Positions 43,084 through 53,500 of a stretch of DNA of 64,000 bases are shown piece after piece. The stretch's first letter is position 1, and every line of letters begins with the position of its first letter. The translations under genes and the position numbers were made by a program. The DNA comes from Microvirga arsenatis (GTDB lineage: Bacteria > Pseudomonadota > Alphaproteobacteria > Rhizobiales > Beijerinckiaceae). The DNA lies in assembly GCF_009910705.1 (NCBI RefSeq), contig NZ_JAAAXJ010000006.1, positions 1 to 64,000 of the forward strand. Reading direction: 5' to 3'. The notes beneath the pieces were generated by a model. It saw only the letters and a program-made list of their open reading frames with translations, was not told where the DNA came from and did not search any database.

Positions 43084-43572
43084 ATGAAGCTGGTTGAACC
43101 AACGGCTGCCGGAGCCGCGAAGCAGATGTCCAAGCAGACCGAATTCGTCACCGTGACCGTGGCAGACCAATTACTCGGCTTGCCCATCAGCCGGGTGCAC
43201 GATGTGTTCGTTGTCAGCGAGATGACGACCGTACCGCTCGCCCCAGGCGAGATTGCCGGCCTTCTGAATCTTCGTGGAAGAGTTGTCACGGCAGTATCCC
43301 TGCGCCGAAGGCTGGGATTGCAGGACTCGCATGAATCCGAGCGGAAGATGGCCGTGGGGCTGGAGAACCAGGGAGAGGCCTATGGGCTTCTTGTGGACGA
43401 TGTCGGTGAGGTTCTCAAACTCGATACGGACGAAATGCAACCCAACCCCGTTCATATGGACCGCGGCTGGGTTGAGTTGTCCCAAGGGGTTCACCAGCTT
43501 CGGGACAAGTTGCTGATCGTCTTGGACGTGGATGCAGTTCTGGACTTCGGCGGCGAGCGGGAAGCCGCATAG
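43084..43572 (+). CDS. cheW: Chemotaxis adaptor CheW
   Basis: The protein has 162 residues. It couples chemoreceptors to CheA. The single CheW domain shows the usual FVTVTVADQLLGLPISRVHDVF opening, the core LAPGEIAGLLNLRGRVVTAVSLRRRLGL at about 56-83, and the closing LLVDDVGEVLKL. It starts 2 bases after the cheA stop codon. The N-terminal extension of about 18 residues has an alternative internal ATG, but the first one lies at the operon junction. No signal peptide is visible; it is cytoplasmic. Confidence 0.94.
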   Translation: MKLVEPTAAGAAKQMSKQTEFVTVTVADQLLGLPISRVHDVFVVSEMTTVPLAPGEIAGLLNLRGRVVTAVSLRRRLGLQDSHESERKMAVGLENQGEAYGLLVDDVGEVLKLDTDEMQPNPVHMDRGWVELSQGVHQLRDKLLIVLDVDAVLDFGGEREAA

Positions 43573-43708
43573 CGAGGCTGCTCTTCATTGCAGTCGGTCT
43601 GCAGGGACATTCTCCCTCAGAAAGCTTACCATAGAACCCTCCGGCCCCTGCGTGTCGGGGCAGTACCAATCGAGTCCTCAGCAAGCAAGAAAGTTGCGAG
43701 CAAACGTG

Positions 43709-44410
43709 ATGAATTCAAGGAAGGCTTACCGTATTGAGGGATTGTCAGGAATCGTTCCTCAGGAGGAGGGGACGACAGATCGGCACGCCGAGATCATGGC
43801 CATGCTCAGCGCGATCAAGGAAGCGATCGTTCCTGCCAAGGAGATCTCGACCTCCCTGCTCGAGGAGCACCGCCGTGACATGCAGGAGGCCTTGCGCCTG
43901 AAGGCAGAACTCGACACCATCTACGAAGCCATTGAGCGGACGAAGAAGGAGATTGCTACCCTTAGATATGCCGGGGCTCAGGGACAGGAAATCACGCGAG
44001 TGACCGACGAGCTCGGCGCTATCGTGGTCGGCACGGAAACCGCGACCAACTCCATTCTGGCAGCTGCGGAGAGGATTGACGAGTTGTCGAGCAACCTGTC
44101 CTCCCGCCTATCAGGAGGCGATCAGGATATCGCCCGTGAAATCCTCGATCAGGTCATCAGTATCTTCGAGGCCTGCAACTTTCAGGACATAACAGGGCAA
44201 CGCATCAGCAAGGTCGTCAATGCGATGCGCTTCGTGGAGGAACGGGTCCACCACATGATCGAGATCTGGGGCGGGATGGAAAGCTTCAAGGACATCGAAG
44301 CCGCCGAACTAAGCAGGCGCAAGGGCGAGGAGGCGCTTCTGAACGGCCCAGCACTCGCAACGGACAAAGGCGTGACGTCTCAGGATGCAATCGACGCACT
44401 CTTCGGCTAA
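43709..44410 (+). CDS. cheZ: Protein phosphatase CheZ
   Basis: The protein has 233 residues. It dephosphorylates CheY. The long four-helix body has the catalytic motif CNFQDITGQRI with Gln159, corresponding to the active Gln of enteric CheZ. The C-terminal SQDAIDALFG is the short CheY-binding tail ending in Asp/Leu/Phe, as in E. coli. The ATG at 43709 is chosen because the frame upstream to 43532 has unrelated composition; GTG at 43706 is an alternative. It is the last gene of the chemotaxis set. CheZ is less common in alphaproteobacteria and argues for direct phosphatase control rather than only phosphate-sink CheY. Confidence 0.9.
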   Translation: MNSRKAYRIEGLSGIVPQEEGTTDRHAEIMAMLSAIKEAIVPAKEISTSLLEEHRRDMQEALRLKAELDTIYEAIERTKKEIATLRYAGAQGQEITRVTDELGAIVVGTETATNSILAAAERIDELSSNLSSRLSGGDQDIAREILDQVISIFEACNFQDITGQRISKVVNAMRFVEERVHHMIEIWGGMESFKDIEAAELSRRKGEEALLNGPALATDKGVTSQDAIDALFG

Positions 44411-44532
44411 TCCAGACGCGATCAAGTTTGAAGTACGCCCGAGCATGCGTTGATTAAGAAGTCAGCTCACTGCTCCCACGCATGGCTGAGTTCCGGCTCA
44501 ACGATGTGGATAGCGGTTCATGGCGGAGATCC

Positions 44533-47280
44533 TCACTGGAGCAGTGCTTTAACTTCCTGCACTTTGAGATGCTCGAGGATCTTGCGCAGACCAAGCTCGT
44601 TGTGAGCGAGGATCATGCCGCCGCAAACGCTTCCTACTCCGGAAAACCGATAGCTGAGAACATTGGTGGGCTGCAGCCCTCCAGTTCCGCTTGATGCATA
44701 TCCCTGCAGAAAGCCAGGCATGTCACAACGGCCGTTGCAAACTTCCATCCCGCTGAAGGTGCCATCGATTGCATGAGGCACAATCCGTAGCTTGCTGCGC
44801 CCATGCAGACCAAGAACAAGGCCGGAATTCACCAAGGCAACCGCGACTCGATCACCAAAGTGAAGGAGGCCTTCAAAGTCGGCAGACCCTTCCACTGTCC
44901 TGAAACGATCAAAGACAGCAAGAGCGGACAAGTCGTCTAGGCATATGTACGTTCGGGCATGTGCGAAATTGGCACCGTGAGCATTCGTGCCGATGCGGAA
45001 GGCTCGCGCGTGCTCAAGCTGGTGAATCGCCTCGATCCATCCCTCGCCGGCCAATTGTGTGCGTCTGTCCGGGATGGCAATATTGTGTGCTCTGGATGAG
45101 AGAAGGTACTGTCTCGCAGGAGCCGCCTCGTGGAGGGTCGACCCTCCGGAATCCACAATCCAGCGCACCCCGCCAGCCGTATACACAAAGGAGGAGCAGT
45201 CATGATGCCCGTTTTCGTGGTGCTGCCCCCTGAAAGTCGCCGCGAGAAAGCTCCAGGCAGCGGTCTGGTCATATTTTCTGAGGATGACAGTGCCTGCGCC
45301 CCGATCAATGATGAAGCGTATGCCTTTTGGATAGGACAGCTCCTCCGTGAGTGCGTTATCCGAGAGAAGCGGCCTGCCATAGGCTGAAAGAAGACGCCTG
45401 AGCCACGATGCATGATGGTAGCCTTCAGGATGCTCGCCGAATGCAGGAAGCAGGCCTGAGGGATCAGTGACGGCAACGATGCGTCGTAGGCTCTTCTTCA
45501 GGCGAGAGGTCAGGCTCTCTCGGAACTCTCGCTCCTCTGGTCCGTCGCCGAGGTGATGAAGAAGAATGAGGCCGAGTGACGCAATCTCCAGCTGAGCGTG
45601 AAGGGACTGCTCCATCATGGCCCCATCCGGCCCCAGCAACTGATCAAACGCGCTCTTAAGCTGAGCGACCGCAATCGTCTCCCAGAAAGAGGACAAGGGA
45701 AAACCGGGGGCACTGCGCGAGACTGCAAGAAGCGCGCAAGCGGTTTGAACCTGCAGAATTGAATGTGAGAAGATGTTTTGACCTACGATTTCAGCCAGCG
45801 CGAATCCGTGTCGGACGAGCTCCGAGACAAGGATCCGCTGCTGACGCGCATTGACGGAGCCCTTCACTCCGCGGCTTACTGACACGAGCCGGATGAGGGC
45901 CTCTGCGCGCCGCGCCAGGCATGAAGGATATGTACTGAGTGGGTCCTGCGGTGAGCCCCATGGATTCGCCTGTATCCAGGAAACGGCGAGCTCAAGGGCT
46001 CGCGAAAGGCTTTTCTTGGCTTTATCGGATGCGATGTCGCAGAGCCAGGCGAGTGACTGGTACTCCAGGCGCCATGCCGGAGATTGAAAGGGATCTTCGG
46101 TCCATACTGGAGCCTCAGGCAGCTCCCAAGCGGGCATATTGAGAAGCGTCAGATTCCCTTCTGAAAACTGAACAAGAGCTCCATGCTGGACGGTGCGAAG
46201 CCTATCATCGAATGTGATTGGCTCCTGATGAGCCTGCCGGCCGACGAGAGTCTCGTCGGGAAAGCTGAAGATCTCTGCACCGGCACCCCTCGGAGATTCT
46301 AGTCGCCTCCAGACTCCCTCAAGGAACTTTGCAGGGTCCGCTGTTCCCTCCTCGATGAGACCTTCCAGCAGGAGATCCTCGAGAGACAGTTCAAGCGGCG
46401 TGATCAGATAGACGTTAGGATCATCCCCCCGGATTTGAAAGCCTATCTCAACAGATTTGGCTCTTCCTGGAGGGATAAGCTCCAAGGTGAACCGCCGCGC
46501 CTTGCGATGAGTTGGAATCTCGATGAAGGCTCCCAGATCCGAAGAAAGCTGAACATCCTCATAAGGTGGCGGCACCACTGCACCGGAAGCATCGCGAAAG
46601 ACAATTCGTGCCAAAGCGCCATCAGTGTCGCTCGCCTCGTTGATCAGCTGCCCGCGGATCACGAGACGCTGTCCAGGCACAACCCCGTAACGCATCCACA
46701 GTGGTGTGTTGCCAAGCTTCTCCCAGGAGCGTCGCGTGACTCTGGCCAATGTAAGGGGGGAAGACGAAGCTGCCTCGCGGTGAATGCCCTCGGGTAGCGC
46801 GATCGGCGTGAGCTCAGGCTCATCAATGGAGAAGGGATGGGAGTTTCGCCAGCTGCGAACAGATAGTGTGAAGCGACTGGCTGGGGAGGGGATGAAGAAT
46901 GCGCACCTGATCTTGGCTGAATTGATTGAGGTGTTGCTTCTCTCGAGGTAGTCCGGGCCAGGGATGTAATAGCTGTGGGGATCGATCAAGGTTCGCGTCA
47001 GGCCTGGTACATAAGCGAAGTCGATGGCCGAACCGTCATCTGCCAGGAAGCTGATGCCGATCGATGCAAAGTCCTGAACGAGGCGGCTCTTCTCCTGTAC
47101 ATCCCAATTTAACCGGAAGGACAGCTCGTACCAGCGGTCGGATGCAACATCCTTGAATTCGAAAACCGCGCGCGACCACCTGTTCTGATTCGAAATCAGG
47201 TGCTGCCTGCCCCGAGGGTTTTCTACCTCTTCGACGTTCCGTTCAGAGTGATCGGGAAGCACATGACTGACATCGATCAT
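44533..47280 (-). CDS. Heparinase II/III-family (polysaccharide lyase-like) protein
   Basis: The protein has 915 residues. The N-terminal third is beta-rich and carbohydrate-binding-like (about 20-160 and 190-290). The middle (about 400-620) is an alpha/alpha-barrel-like helical region. The C-terminal third is the heparinase II/III beta-sandwich: ENGHHDCSSFVYTAGGVRWIVDSGGSTLH at about 695-723 is the family signature, 'GH.D..SF.l...G...lvD.G', with two His and an Asp. It cleaves uronic-acid-containing polysaccharides by elimination. No signal peptide is visible, so export is unclear. It is oriented against the chemotaxis genes and shares no operon with them. It may remodel a matrix polymer. 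Confidence 0.82.
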   Translation of the reverse strand: MIDVSHVLPDHSERNVEEVENPRGRQHLISNQNRWSRAVFEFKDVASDRWYELSFRLNWDVQEKSRLVQDFASIGISFLADDGSAIDFAYVPGLTRTLIDPHSYYIPGPDYLERSNTSINSAKIRCAFFIPSPASRFTLSVRSWRNSHPFSIDEPELTPIALPEGIHREAASSSPLTLARVTRRSWEKLGNTPLWMRYGVVPGQRLVIRGQLINEASDTDGALARIVFRDASGAVVPPPYEDVQLSSDLGAFIEIPTHRKARRFTLELIPPGRAKSVEIGFQIRGDDPNVYLITPLELSLEDLLLEGLIEEGTADPAKFLEGVWRRLESPRGAGAEIFSFPDETLVGRQAHQEPITFDDRLRTVQHGALVQFSEGNLTLLNMPAWELPEAPVWTEDPFQSPAWRLEYQSLAWLCDIASDKAKKSLSRALELAVSWIQANPWGSPQDPLSTYPSCLARRAEALIRLVSVSRGVKGSVNARQQRILVSELVRHGFALAEIVGQNIFSHSILQVQTACALLAVSRSAPGFPLSSFWETIAVAQLKSAFDQLLGPDGAMMEQSLHAQLEIASLGLILLHHLGDGPEEREFRESLTSRLKKSLRRIVAVTDPSGLLPAFGEHPEGYHHASWLRRLLSAYGRPLLSDNALTEELSYPKGIRFIIDRGAGTVILRKYDQTAAWSFLAATFRGQHHENGHHDCSSFVYTAGGVRWIVDSGGSTLHEAAPARQYLLSSRAHNIAIPDRRTQLAGEGWIEAIHQLEHARAFRIGTNAHGANFAHARTYICLDDLSALAVFDRFRTVEGSADFEGLLHFGDRVAVALVNSGLVLGLHGRSKLRIVPHAIDGTFSGMEVCNGRCDMPGFLQGYASSGTGGLQPTNVLSYRFSGVGSVCGGMILAHNELGLRKILEHLKVQEVKALLQ

Positions 47281-47364
47281 AGAGGCACCAAGGCTATGGA
47301 GGGGCCGTAATCCTTACGGCGAGCAGTGACGGCAGTGACTGGAATGACGCGCTTCGCCTGATCT

Positions 47365-47985
47365 CTATCCGCCTGTCGCAACCTCAAGGAACAAGGCCAT
47401 CCTGATCAGCTCGGAAAGGCTCTTGGCTTCCATTTTCGCCATAACATTGGAGCGGTGGATCTCGACGGTCCGGATGCTGATGTTGAGTTCATGAGCAATC
47501 ATCTTGTTGGCTTTTCCAGCCACAAGGCCATCGAGGACCTGTCGCTCGCGCTGGGACAGGGATTGCAGCCTTGCTTGGGTACGGAGGAGTTCCTGATTCC
47601 TGCGTACGCTCTTCTCGTCACAGACTAGGGCAAAGCGCACGACCTCCAGAAAGCGATCTTCCCTGAACGGCTTTTCGAGGAAGTCGATCGCACCCGCCTT
47701 CATCGCTTCCACAGCCAGGGGGATGTCGGCATGGCCGGTCATGACGATTACGGGAACATTCAACCCGCGAGCAGTGAGCCGTCGGATGAACTCCAATCCG
47801 TCAATACCGGGCATGCGCACGTCCGTGACGATGCAGCACCGGCCGGGGTCGTTCACTTCGTCAAGAAAAGCCTTGGCAGATTCATACAACCGGACGTTCA
47901 AGCCGGCTGATACCAACAGGAAGGAGAGCGCCTTCCGTACCCCGAGATCGTCGTCAACCACGTACACAATCGGCGCGTTCGACAC
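47365..47985 (-). CDS. fixJ: FixJ-type response regulator
   Basis: The protein has 206 residues. The N-terminal receiver has an acidic triplet at 11-13 and phosphoacceptor Asp55 in [11 protein letters not shown], with LEKPF carrying the conserved Lys. The C-terminal LuxR-type helix-turn-helix (about 140-200) has [42 protein letters not shown], the FixJ/NarL signature. The start is GTG at 47985 with AAGGAGG upstream; an upstream frame to 48123 lies inside the kinase gene and is rejected. The gene overlaps the fixL-like gene by 32 bases. It probably activates genes under low oxygen. Confidence 0.9.
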   Translation of the reverse strand: MSNAPIVYVVDDDLGVRKALSFLLVSAGLNVRLYESAKAFLDEVNDPGRCCIVTDVRMPGIDGLEFIRRLTARGLNVPVIVMTGHADIPLAVEAMKAGAIDFLEKPFREDRFLEVVRFALVCDEKSVRRNQELLRTQARLQSLSQRERQVLDGLVAGKANKMIAHELNISIRTVEIHRSNVMAKMEAKSLSELIRMALFLEVATGG

Positions 47986-50689
47986 TGGCCATATCCTCCT
48001 TATCGACAGCTCTGAGAGTGAAATGGAAGGTTGTTCCTTCTCCTGGAGTCGAATCCGCCCAGATCTTGCCGCCGTGTGCCTCCACGATCGTCCGGCTGAT
48101 TGAGAGGCCCACGCCCATGCCATTTTGCTTCGTGGTCGTAAACGGCTTGAACAGGTTCTTCAAGATTTCCGGATGAATGCCGGGACCAGTGTCCTGGACG
48201 CTGATCTGCACCATCTGCCCCTCGTGGGTCGCCTTGGCCCTGATCACCAGATCGCGGCGGGATACATCCTGCATTGCTTCAATCGCGTTGCGGATCAGGT
48301 TCAGGAGAACCTGCTGGATCTGAACGCGATTGACGAAGACAAGAGGGTTTTCTGACGGGAAGTCGAACTCGACCTTGATGTCCTTCTCCTTGGCTCCCAC
48401 CAAGGCAAGGGCGCTGACCTCTTCGACCAGACGCTGGAGGCCCTCGATCTGGAACTCGCTTCCACCGCGGGCCACGAACTCGCGAAGCTGCCGGATCACT
48501 TCTCCAGCCCGGAGGGCTTCCTCGGAGGCCTCGTTCACGGCGTGTCTGATGAGGGAGATTTTGTCCCCTTCCATGTTCGCAAGGATGAGGCCACAACCCT
48601 TCAGGTAGCTGGTGATGGCAGTCAGTGGCTGATTGATCTCATGGGCCAGCGTCGAGCCCATTTCGCCAAGGGCGGTAAAGCGCGACATGTAGGCGAGTTC
48701 CGACTGCAGTTCCTGCATTCTCGTTTCTGTTCGTTGGCGCTCCGTGAGATCGCGAATGAACGCCGTGAAGAAACGCTGGCCCCCTGACTCCATCTCTCCG
48801 ACTTGAACTTCCATCGGAAAGGTGGAGCCGTCCTTGCGCTGAGCCACCGCCACACGGCCGGTGCCGATAATGCGCCGCTCGCCTGTTTCCCGGTAGCGTC
48901 GAATGTAGCCGTCGTGCTGCTCCCGGTAAGGCAAGGGCATCAGGAATTTCACGCTCGTACCCACAACCTCTTCGGGCCGGTAGCCAAACATCCGAACGGC
49001 AGTTGCGCTGAAAGAACGAATATGACCGTTCTCGTCCGCTACGATCATTGCATCGGGAACCGTCTCGAGGATAGACCTGAGATGGGCCTCGCTCGTTCGC
49101 AGGCGCTCTTCGCTGGAACGGAGAGCATTCTCGGCGAGCTTGCGCTCGGTAATGTCCTGAATCGTCCCGATTTTGCGTACGGCTCGTCCTGTCTCATCCA
49201 CCAGCGTGCGACCGGTCACGTTGACCCAGCGCAGAGAGGCGGTGCCGAGCTGGATGATCCGGAATGTTCCGCTATAAGCCGGGCTGTCATTGGCTTCTTC
49301 GTTGTAGAAGATGCGTTCCATTCGATCTCTGTCATCGGGGTGAACGCAATCGAGGATCACACCGGAGTTGATCGTGACGTCGAGCGACAGCCCTAGGATC
49401 TGCAGGGCTTCGGGAGTCCATTGATGGCGCCCGGTCACGAGATCCTGATCCCAGATGCCGAGAGCCGTTGTCTCGATCGCCAGGCGGAGCCGCTCCTCGC
49501 TGCTGCGGATTCTCATTTCCGCCTGCCGCTGATCATGAATGTCCGTGACCGTGCCGACCCATTCCTGGACGGTGCCGTCTTCGTTCAGCAGGGGAACGGC
49601 CCGGGCCAGCATCCACCGATAACTGCCATCCAGGCGCCGAACCCGTGCTTCGAACACGCCAGGCTCTTCTGCCAGACGTGTATTCCGCCATTGGGCGACG
49701 AACTCCTCACGGTCATCCGGGTGGATGGCTGCCAGGAAGCCGTAGCCCGTGTATTGCTCCTTGGCTTGACCGCTGAGCGTCTCCCAGCCCCAGATCTCCG
49801 TGATCGATCCCTCAGTCGTGGCGCGCCAGACGATGGCAGCGCTGGCCTCGATGAGAGCGCGGTACCGCTCCTCGCTTCGGCGCAGCCTCTCCGCCGCGGA
49901 TTTCTGATGGTGAATGTCCGTGACCGTTCCAACCCATTCCTGGAGCGTACCGTCGGATCCCCTCAGGGGCACCGCTCTCATCAGAACCCATTTGTAGCTG
50001 CCTTCATGAGTTTGGATCCGATACTCGTATACACCGGCGGTCTCCGAGGCCAGATTCTCGAGCCAAGCCGAGGTCACGCGCTCCCGATCGTCCGGATGGG
50101 TTGCACCGATCCAGGCGTCGTCCTTGAAGATGCTGAGAGTTTCGTTCCGAAAGGTGTCCCAACCCGAGGAGGTGTCGATGATTGATCCATCCGGAGAGGC
50201 GCGCCAAACCACAGCCGAACTTGCCTCGATCAGGGCCCGGTACCGCTCCTCCTGAGTTCTGAGGGCTGCCTCTGCAGCCATGAAGCGGCTGATGTCGCGT
50301 GCGGTCAGAACATAGTTGCTGTCATGGCCGTCATCGCTCCGGACAGCATCGATCGTCACCCGGCATAAGAAATGTGAGCCCCCCTTCGTGATGCAGCGAA
50401 CCTGATCCGCTGAATGACCCGTCTCCGCGGCCATCATCAGGTCGCTCGCCGGCTTCCCACGAGTGCGCGCCTCCTGCGAGTAGATGATCGAGAAATGCAG
50501 GCCCTCTACCTCTTCCGCTTGCCAGTGGAAGACCCGCTCGGCCCCCTTGTTCCATGTTATGATATTTCCTTCGCTGTCGAGGATGATGACGGCGAAATCG
50601 ATAATGGAAGCCAGAGCGCAGGAAAGATCGACTTGGTGGCGCACAGCAGGCGGCGCAAAGTCGTTCTCGAACGCAGAATGATGAGTCAT
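47954..50689 (-). CDS. fixL: Multi-PAS sensor histidine kinase with FixL-type heme PAS
   Basis: The protein has 911 residues. Four PAS segments of the general S-box type occupy about 20-520. A fifth, from about 540 to 660, is FixL-like: FMPL-type string [17 protein letters not shown], then [12 protein letters not shown] and [13 protein letters not shown]. The proximal heme ligand His592 and the distal Arg612 are both kept, 20 residues apart as in FixL. The phosphoacceptor His in [11 protein letters not shown] lies near 683, and the ATPase domain follows with N- and G-boxes. No transmembrane helix is visible. The start is ATG at 50689 over TTG at 50704. It pairs with fixJ. The extra N-terminal PAS domains are unlike the short classic FixL. 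Confidence 0.9.
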   Translation of the reverse strand: MTHHSAFENDFAPPAVRHQVDLSCALASIIDFAVIILDSEGNIITWNKGAERVFHWQAEEVEGLHFSIIYSQEARTRGKPASDLMMAAETGHSADQVRCITKGGSHFLCRVTIDAVRSDDGHDSNYVLTARDISRFMAAEAALRTQEERYRALIEASSAVVWRASPDGSIIDTSSGWDTFRNETLSIFKDDAWIGATHPDDRERVTSAWLENLASETAGVYEYRIQTHEGSYKWVLMRAVPLRGSDGTLQEWVGTVTDIHHQKSAAERLRRSEERYRALIEASAAIVWRATTEGSITEIWGWETLSGQAKEQYTGYGFLAAIHPDDREEFVAQWRNTRLAEEPGVFEARVRRLDGSYRWMLARAVPLLNEDGTVQEWVGTVTDIHDQRQAEMRIRSSEERLRLAIETTALGIWDQDLVTGRHQWTPEALQILGLSLDVTINSGVILDCVHPDDRDRMERIFYNEEANDSPAYSGTFRIIQLGTASLRWVNVTGRTLVDETGRAVRKIGTIQDITERKLAENALRSSEERLRTSEAHLRSILETVPDAMIVADENGHIRSFSATAVRMFGYRPEEVVGTSVKFLMPLPYREQHDGYIRRYRETGERRIIGTGRVAVAQRKDGSTFPMEVQVGEMESGGQRFFTAFIRDLTERQRTETRMQELQSELAYMSRFTALGEMGSTLAHEINQPLTAITSYLKGCGLILANMEGDKISLIRHAVNEASEEALRAGEVIRQLREFVARGGSEFQIEGLQRLVEEVSALALVGAKEKDIKVEFDFPSENPLVFVNRVQIQQVLLNLIRNAIEAMQDVSRRDLVIRAKATHEGQMVQISVQDTGPGIHPEILKNLFKPFTTTKQNGMGVGLSISRTIVEAHGGKIWADSTPGEGTTFHFTLRAVDKEDMASVERADCVRG

Positions 50690-51083
50690 GATCCCCCAGC
50701 CCAAGAGCTGCGTCGTATGCAGGTATTCAGCGTAGCAGCGAACAACTCCACAATCAGCAGTATCGGCGCACCCGCTTCAAGGCAACAGCAGCCTGCCAAA
50801 GGCACGCCCACTCATGGTGACCCATCTCGGAAAAGCAACTGATTCGCTTGCGACAATCCAGCGCTGAAGTGTTGCCAATGGCCTGTAGAGTGTAAGTTAC
50901 AAAATAACATTCACTTGGAATCCCGAGAGACACGCGCGGTTCGGCGATGCCGAAAACAGGCTTGGCTTGGCGTGAAGATTCCCGCTGCTCCAGCTTCCGG
51001 CACGATGCGAACGCCGGTCAGGTCAGCCTCGTGCAAGGTTGCGGGGGTAAACGCCTCTTTACCATGTTCGCTTGGAGAGTCCT
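50690..51083. other. Intergenic region upstream of the flagellar operon
   Basis: These 394 bases lie between the divergent fixL-like gene and flgB. No gene is evident. An AT-richer patch at about 50890-50920 (TGTAAGTTACAAAATAAC) could hold the promoter of the flagellar operon, presumably bound by the FtcR-like regulator. No clear sigma-54 element was found. Confidence 0.5.
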
Positions 51084-51470
51084 TTGACCGCACCTGTCTA
51101 TCTGTTCGATTTGGCATCGCGGCAGGCGCAGTGGCTTGCGACGCGCCAGACGACGATTTCCGGCAACATCGCCAATGCCAATACCCCAGGCTACCGCGCG
51201 AGGGATGTGGAGCCTTTTGCCGATGTCTTGGACAAGACGAAGCTTACCATGGCAGCGACGAACGCCAGTCACATCGGCTTCTCGCCGTCCCGGGTGGAGG
51301 CTGCGAAGGTCAAGAAGGCCGACAGCTGGGACACCGTCTACTCCAAGAATTCCGTGAGCCTTGAGCAGGAGCTTATCAAGGCGGGCGAGGTCAACCGGCA
51401 GCACACCTTGAATACGAGCATCGTCAAGTCGTTCCATCGGATGCTGCTGTCGAGCGTGAGAGGTTCATGA
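51084..51470 (+). CDS. flgB: Flagellar basal-body rod protein FlgB
   Basis: The protein has 128 residues. It is a proximal rod subunit outside the inner membrane, secreted by the flagellar export apparatus. It contains the axial-family N-terminal [17 protein letters not shown] at about 27-43 and the C-terminal helix [26 protein letters not shown]. The start codon TTG at 51084 follows a GGAGAG ribosome site by 4-5 bases; TTG at 51072 is less well spaced. The gene overlaps flgC by ATGA. The short length is normal for the alpha group. Confidence 0.9.
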   Translation: MTAPVYLFDLASRQAQWLATRQTTISGNIANANTPGYRARDVEPFADVLDKTKLTMAATNASHIGFSPSRVEAAKVKKADSWDTVYSKNSVSLEQELIKAGEVNRQHTLNTSIVKSFHRMLLSSVRGS

Positions 51471-51886
51471 TGATCGATCCACTGATTGCATCGGGCAAGC
51501 TGTCCAGCGCGGGGCTTGAAGCGCAGTCCGCACGCCTTCGCGTTATCTCCGAGAACATCGCGAACGCTCAGTCGACCGGGCGTACGCCGGGGTCCGACCC
51601 CTATGCGCGAAAGACCATCACCTTCAAGGCCGAGCTCGACCGCACTCTCGGGGCTTCCTCCGTAGCGGTAAAGGATATCGGTAAAGATGAGGCTCCTTTC
51701 CCGGTCGAGTACGATCCTGGGAATCCGGCCGCGGACGAAAACGGCATGGTCAAGAAGCCGAACGTGAACATGCTGATCGAGATGGCCGACATGCGCGAGG
51801 CCAACCGCACCTACCAGGCAAACCTGCAGATGATGAAGCAGGCGAGAGCCATGATCTCGGCAACAATTGACCTGATGAGAGGCTGA
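51467..51886 (+). CDS. flgC: Flagellar basal-body rod protein FlgC
   Basis: The protein has 139 residues. It is a proximal rod subunit. The axial motif [23 protein letters not shown] is at about 25-47, with the typical [11 protein letters not shown] just before it. The C-terminal [30 protein letters not shown] is the family's closing helix. It is translationally coupled with flgB and is followed by fliE after one base. Confidence 0.94.
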   Translation: MMIDPLIASGKLSSAGLEAQSARLRVISENIANAQSTGRTPGSDPYARKTITFKAELDRTLGASSVAVKDIGKDEAPFPVEYDPGNPAADENGMVKKPNVNMLIEMADMREANRTYQANLQMMKQARAMISATIDLMRG

Positions 51887-51887
51887 T

Positions 51888-52217
51888 ATGGTCAGTGCAG
51901 TATCCTCGATCTCCTCAATGATCGACCGCCCTGCCGCTGTCACGGCAGTTCCGGCATTCGGCGTTCAGCCGGCAGCGGGAGCCGTCGCCGGTGCGGCTCA
52001 GACGAGCTTCAGCGATGTGATGGCGCAGGTCGCCACCTCCGCAATCGATACCATGAAGACGGGCGAAGCGGCCTCGATTGCGGGCATTCAGGGCAAGGCC
52101 TCGGTCCAGCAGGTGGTCGAGGCGGTGATGTCCGCGGAGCAGACGCTCCAGACTGCCATTGCGATCCGCGACAAGGTTGTTGCGGCCTATCAAGAAATTG
52201 CGCGGATGGCGATCTAA
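51888..52217 (+). CDS. fliE: Flagellar hook-basal body protein FliE
   Basis: The protein has 109 residues. FliE joins the MS ring to the rod. The C-terminal half carries the family motif [38 protein letters not shown]. The N-terminal half is Ala-rich and variable, as usual. It starts one base after the flgC stop. The next gene is flgG with its own good ribosome site. Confidence 0.92.
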   Translation: MVSAVSSISSMIDRPAAVTAVPAFGVQPAAGAVAGAAQTSFSDVMAQVATSAIDTMKTGEAASIAGIQGKASVQQVVEAVMSAEQTLQTAIAIRDKVVAAYQEIARMAI

Positions 52218-52227
52218 GGAGGCTGAA

Positions 52228-53016
52228 ATGAGAGCGCTTGCAATTGCCGCGACCGGAATGAACGCTCAGCAGCTGAACGTCGAGGTCATCGCCAACAATA
52301 TTTCGAACGTGAACACGACCGCCTTCAAGGGCGCCAGAGCGGAGTTCACGGACCTGCTCTACCAGGCCGAGCGGTCCCAGGCTGTCCCGAACCAGGCCGG
52401 CTCGAGCCCGGTTCCGGAAGGCGCCATGCTGGGCCTTGGCGTGCGCACCGCGGCCATCCGCAACCTGCATCGGCAGGGCTCGCTGACCAACACGGCAAAC
52501 CAGTTCGATCTTGCCCTGAACGGGCGGGGATGGTTCCAGGTGAATGCCCCGAGCGGTGAAATCGTCTACACGCGTGCGGGAGCCTTCAACAAGAACGGCG
52601 ACGGGCAACTCGTCACCCTGGATGGCTATACGCTGAACCCGCCCATCATTATCCCGCCCAATACCCTGGACGTCACGATCAACGAGTCCGGTGAGGTCTT
52701 CGCCAAGATCGATGGTCAGGCCCAGCCTCAGAATCTCGGTCAGCTGACGCTCGCGAACTTTGCAAACGATGCCGGCCTGGAGCCGATCGGAGGCAACTAC
52801 TACCGCGAGACGATCGCATCCGGTGCTCCGGCCGTCGGCATCCCCTCGGATCCGGGCTACGGCAAGATCCACCAAGGTTACCTCGAGGCCTCCAACGTGG
52901 ACCCAATCAAGGAGATCACCAACCTGATCTCCGCGCAGCGCGCATTCGAGATGAACTCGAAGGTGATCCAAGCGGCCGACGACATGGCCGGAACAGTCTC
53001 GAAGGGCATCCGCTGA
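52228..53016 (+). CDS. flgG: Flagellar distal rod protein FlgG
   Basis: The protein has 262 residues, the standard length. It forms the distal rod. The N-terminal [31 protein letters not shown] (about 4-34) is the axial family start. The central [13 protein letters not shown] and [16 protein letters not shown] segments, and the C-terminal [32 protein letters not shown] helix, confirm it. The ATG at 52228 has AAGGAGG just upstream. Confidence 0.96.
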   Translation: MRALAIAATGMNAQQLNVEVIANNISNVNTTAFKGARAEFTDLLYQAERSQAVPNQAGSSPVPEGAMLGLGVRTAAIRNLHRQGSLTNTANQFDLALNGRGWFQVNAPSGEIVYTRAGAFNKNGDGQLVTLDGYTLNPPIIIPPNTLDVTINESGEVFAKIDGQAQPQNLGQLTLANFANDAGLEPIGGNYYRETIASGAPAVGIPSDPGYGKIHQGYLEASNVDPIKEITNLISAQRAFEMNSKVIQAADDMAGTVSKGIR

Positions 53017-53038
53017 TTAGGCGGCGGGTGATGATCCG

Positions 53039-53500
53039 ATGAAGCTTCTCCTCAACTCTGCTCTCGCGGTCCTGATCCTTGCAGCCGGTCTGCAGTCGGC
53101 CAGTGCGGAGGAGCGCATTCTCCCCGTTCCTTCGGTCACCATCTACCCGGGGGACACGATCAGCGAGTCGATGCTCAAGGATCGCACGTTCCCGGCAAAC
53201 TACCGCTACCGCACGGCCGTGGTCGAATCGCCACGGGCTCTCGCTGGAAAGATGGCGAGGCGCACGCTGCTGCCGGGGGAGCCGATCCCGCTGAATGCCG
53301 TGGATGATCCCCGGCTCGTCACAAGAGGGGTCCAAACCCAGATCCTGTTCGAGGAGGGCGGCCTGTCGATCATGGGGATCGGCATTCCCCTCCAGTCGGG
53401 TACGGTCGGCGAAACGATCCAGGTCAAGAATGCCGATACCGGCCGGATCATCATCGGACGTGTGCAGGCCGACGGTCGGATCCGCATCGGAATCCAGTGA
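53039..53500 (+). CDS. flgA: Flagellar P-ring assembly chaperone FlgA
   Basis: The protein has 153 residues. It is a periplasmic chaperone for P-ring (FlgI) assembly. A signal peptide covers about residues 1-23, ending ASA. The SAF-like domain contains VTIYPGDTISESML and LLPGEPIPLNAV at about 32-84, and the C-terminal VGETIQVKNADTGRIIIGRV typical of FlgA. It is shorter than enteric FlgA, which has an extra N-terminal domain. Its stop overlaps the flgI start (TGATG). Confidence 0.92.
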   Translation: MKLLLNSALAVLILAAGLQSASAEERILPVPSVTIYPGDTISESMLKDRTFPANYRYRTAVVESPRALAGKMARRTLLPGEPIPLNAVDDPRLVTRGVQTQILFEEGGLSIMGIGIPLQSGTVGETIQVKNADTGRIIIGRVQADGRIRIGIQ

